Part shown: positions 42,601 through 45,600 of the stretch, piece after piece
Numbering within the stretch: the first letter of the stretch is position 1
Layout: the number at the start of each line of letters is the position of its first letter
Assembly (NCBI RefSeq): GCF_003589595.1
Contig: NW_020653945.1
Location: 1,506,862-1,570,861, forward strand
From: Hyposmocoma kahamanoa
Taxonomy: Eukaryota; Arthropoda; Insecta; Lepidoptera; Cosmopterigidae
DNA: 64,000 bases
Direction: 5' to 3'
The notes under the pieces: model-generated
What the model saw: the letters and a program-made list of their open reading frames with translations, nothing else
What the model was told of the DNA's origin: nothing
Database searches by the model: none
Position numbers and translations under genes: made by a program

Positions 42601-45600
42601 GCAACCTTGTTTCTTTATGCCTTTATTGTCAGCCAGAACATATCGAGGAAAACATTTGGTTATTCATACGAATGTACGTGGGACATGTGTATGTGGGACA
42701 CGTAGCAGAAAAGCTTGAAAATAGGGTGAGTAACTTAAGAGCGACAAAGCACTAATTTTCTTTGTTTTTACAAAGAAAAAAAAACAGAAACCCGAGGAAT
42801 GTACTAAGAGCGTTGTCGTATTAAAGATGATGTAATAACCAGGATAGACAAAGAAATCCTTTGATGGTTGTCGATCATGTAGAAAAGATGGATGTTAGTA
42901 GATTACATACATACATACATACATATACTTCACGCCTTTTTCCCATCGGGGTAGGCAGAGACAACAGTCTTCCACTTGCTACGGTCCTGACACACATCTT
43001 TCGCCTCATCAACACGCATCAATGCTTTCATACACGCTCGTCGGTTAAGGGTACTCTTAACCTGGCCCTTCTTTAGGATGGCCTCAATTTGGTCATGATA
43101 AGTTCTCCTTGGTCGGCCCATACCAACTTGCCCGCTCACACTCGCCTTATAAATCTGTATCGTCACTCTTCTTTCATTCGTTCTCTCTACATGTCCGAAC
43201 CATCTAAGCATCCCTTTTTCTATCTTTGTGACTATATCTTCTTCCACGCCGTGAGTAGATTGACGGCACAAATTCATAAAACAAATGAAGATGAAAACCT
43301 GAATGTACTGAAATAATGCCAGGTTAAAAGTACGAAGTAAAGAGAATATGTTTATCAGGTGCATAGCAAGTGGGGGTTCATGATATTTTCCTATCCCAGG
43401 GAAAGGCAGGCGTGATGGAATGTTTCTTTATATTTTTCTACTCCTATAGTTTAATCTGTCGATTATAATTTCATTAAAGTTCTGTACACAGAATTATTAT
43501 GAGTTTCAAAAAAAGAAAGTCGTATGTTTGCTAATTATAATATCAATTAGGACGCTACTTAAATGCTTTACTGCCTCCTGATTGGTTAAATTGGCCTAAA
43601 ACTCTTACAACCAGACCTGTTCTATACTCTTTGCCAGTTCTTGGCCAGTTCTATACTCTTTGGTTTTTAGTTTGTGGCGTTTATTTGGCTTTCAGTGGAA
43701 CCTTTGCCTACCCTAATAAATGGATTAAAATTTATTAAAAATACATGGCGTTTGTTGTCATGAATTGTTAACAAAATATACATTTAATATTGGTTCCGTT
43801 TAAATTTATTTACTGTTAGAAAAAGAATTGTACGCAATCATTACACAATTAGGTCTTAAAATCTTGTACCTATTACTTAGGCCACCCGACAAAGCCTCGT
43901 GGCCTAAACGCGGTGTCGACTTAAAAAACCCTCATTATGCAACGATTGCATAAAATACTATAACAATACTATGGGAGTAAGATACCAGTTTTTGATGTAA
44001 TTCATTTTAATGACTGTGTTTGCTATAATACCGACGAACAAGACACCAAGCAAAATGTAGTAAATTAAGATGAATAACTGAGTCCGCTTGGTTCCCAGAA
44101 CTATAAGTTATTCCATTCTATTTTTAGCTTTTCATCTATTTACAACTTTGCAAAAACATTTAGCTCATTTATTTGTGGAAACACAAGTCACGCCCCACAT
44201 GGAAGAATGGCGTAAGCTAAGGTACGTCAAAAATGTTTATAGCTTCATTAGATACAGAAAAATACATATAACCGACATCCTCTCTAATTCTTGTAACTCT
44301 GTCGACAATATTAGTAGATAGAGTTACTACGATTGGAGAGGGTGTGAGTTTTATTTTTCTGTGTTTAATAGATCAATAAACATTTTTGACGTAACTTCAC
44401 TTATGCCATTTGCCCATGAGGCGTGCGAAGTCATGGCGGCATTTAAATGGCTACTTGTATTCGCTATTGGGTGTTTGAGGTACTTGGAAAAATATTTGTT
44501 GTACAGTCAAACATACACTGACAAATATGATCGTCCACACATGGAGCCAAACAAGGAGTTAAAATAATGGATCTGACCATAATGTGGACGGTTAACTTAC
44601 GTATTTGCCTATTTGGCTCCTTTGATGTTCGTGGAGAAACCAAACAGCTCACGGTAACGCGAGTTTGATGTTTGCCGTATTCTTCAATAGGCCAACAAGG
44701 CATATACTTTGTCACACATGCTAGATAGCATATGTAGAGATACACATGGTGATTGGTTGCTAAATATATCAAACTCGCAATTACAAATAGGCACGTGAAG
44801 TGCCAGCATTATGAAAGACGTTGACAGTAACAAAATAATAGATTGTGCCCGGCCAAAAATAGATAAGGTGTAAAATATATTGAAGGCATATCGTCCATTT
44901 ACATGTGTATTTTATTTACTAATATCACACCCCGGACATTCCATCCAACGGTCGAAAATTATTTACCTACTACTACTACATGTAGCAAGGCGCTATCTGC
45001 ACACTCGCAAATGTATGCGTGAAGAGCAGGGTTACCGTGCACTTTCTTCCACTATTACGTTAGAGCGGCAACATAGCGAAAATGCAAACGCGACTCTATA
45101 ATCTATGATTCTATTAATGAAATGCAGCACAGATTACTATATATACTTTGCAGAATCCTAATAATTCCATATGTCTGTTATGTATTTATATCGATATAAT
45201 ATCATATTTTTCATTAATTCACTAACTAGAGTAATATTGAAGATTTATTTAAAAAATATATTAAAAGCACTTAAAATGTTATATTTTGGACATGTAGTTT
45301 TAAGTAAGGTAACCAAGGTATTTGAAATTGCGTGTCCAATTTGATCATCATTTCTTAGTTAATAATTAGGTATATTCGCTACGTACGTATATTATTCGAG
45401 AACCCTTGTCTACTAGCTCACGAAGTCATGGCGTCTCATTATATTGATATAATATATCTGTGTTTTGACGATGAAACAGGTCGCATCGTCACAACAGGTT
45501 TTCTATAAAACGAGGGTTTGTGCTAAAGTCCACCACGCTGGTCTCATACGGATTGGGGCTATGCGAGTTTTAACACTAAACTAGGAACGAAATTTTTACA

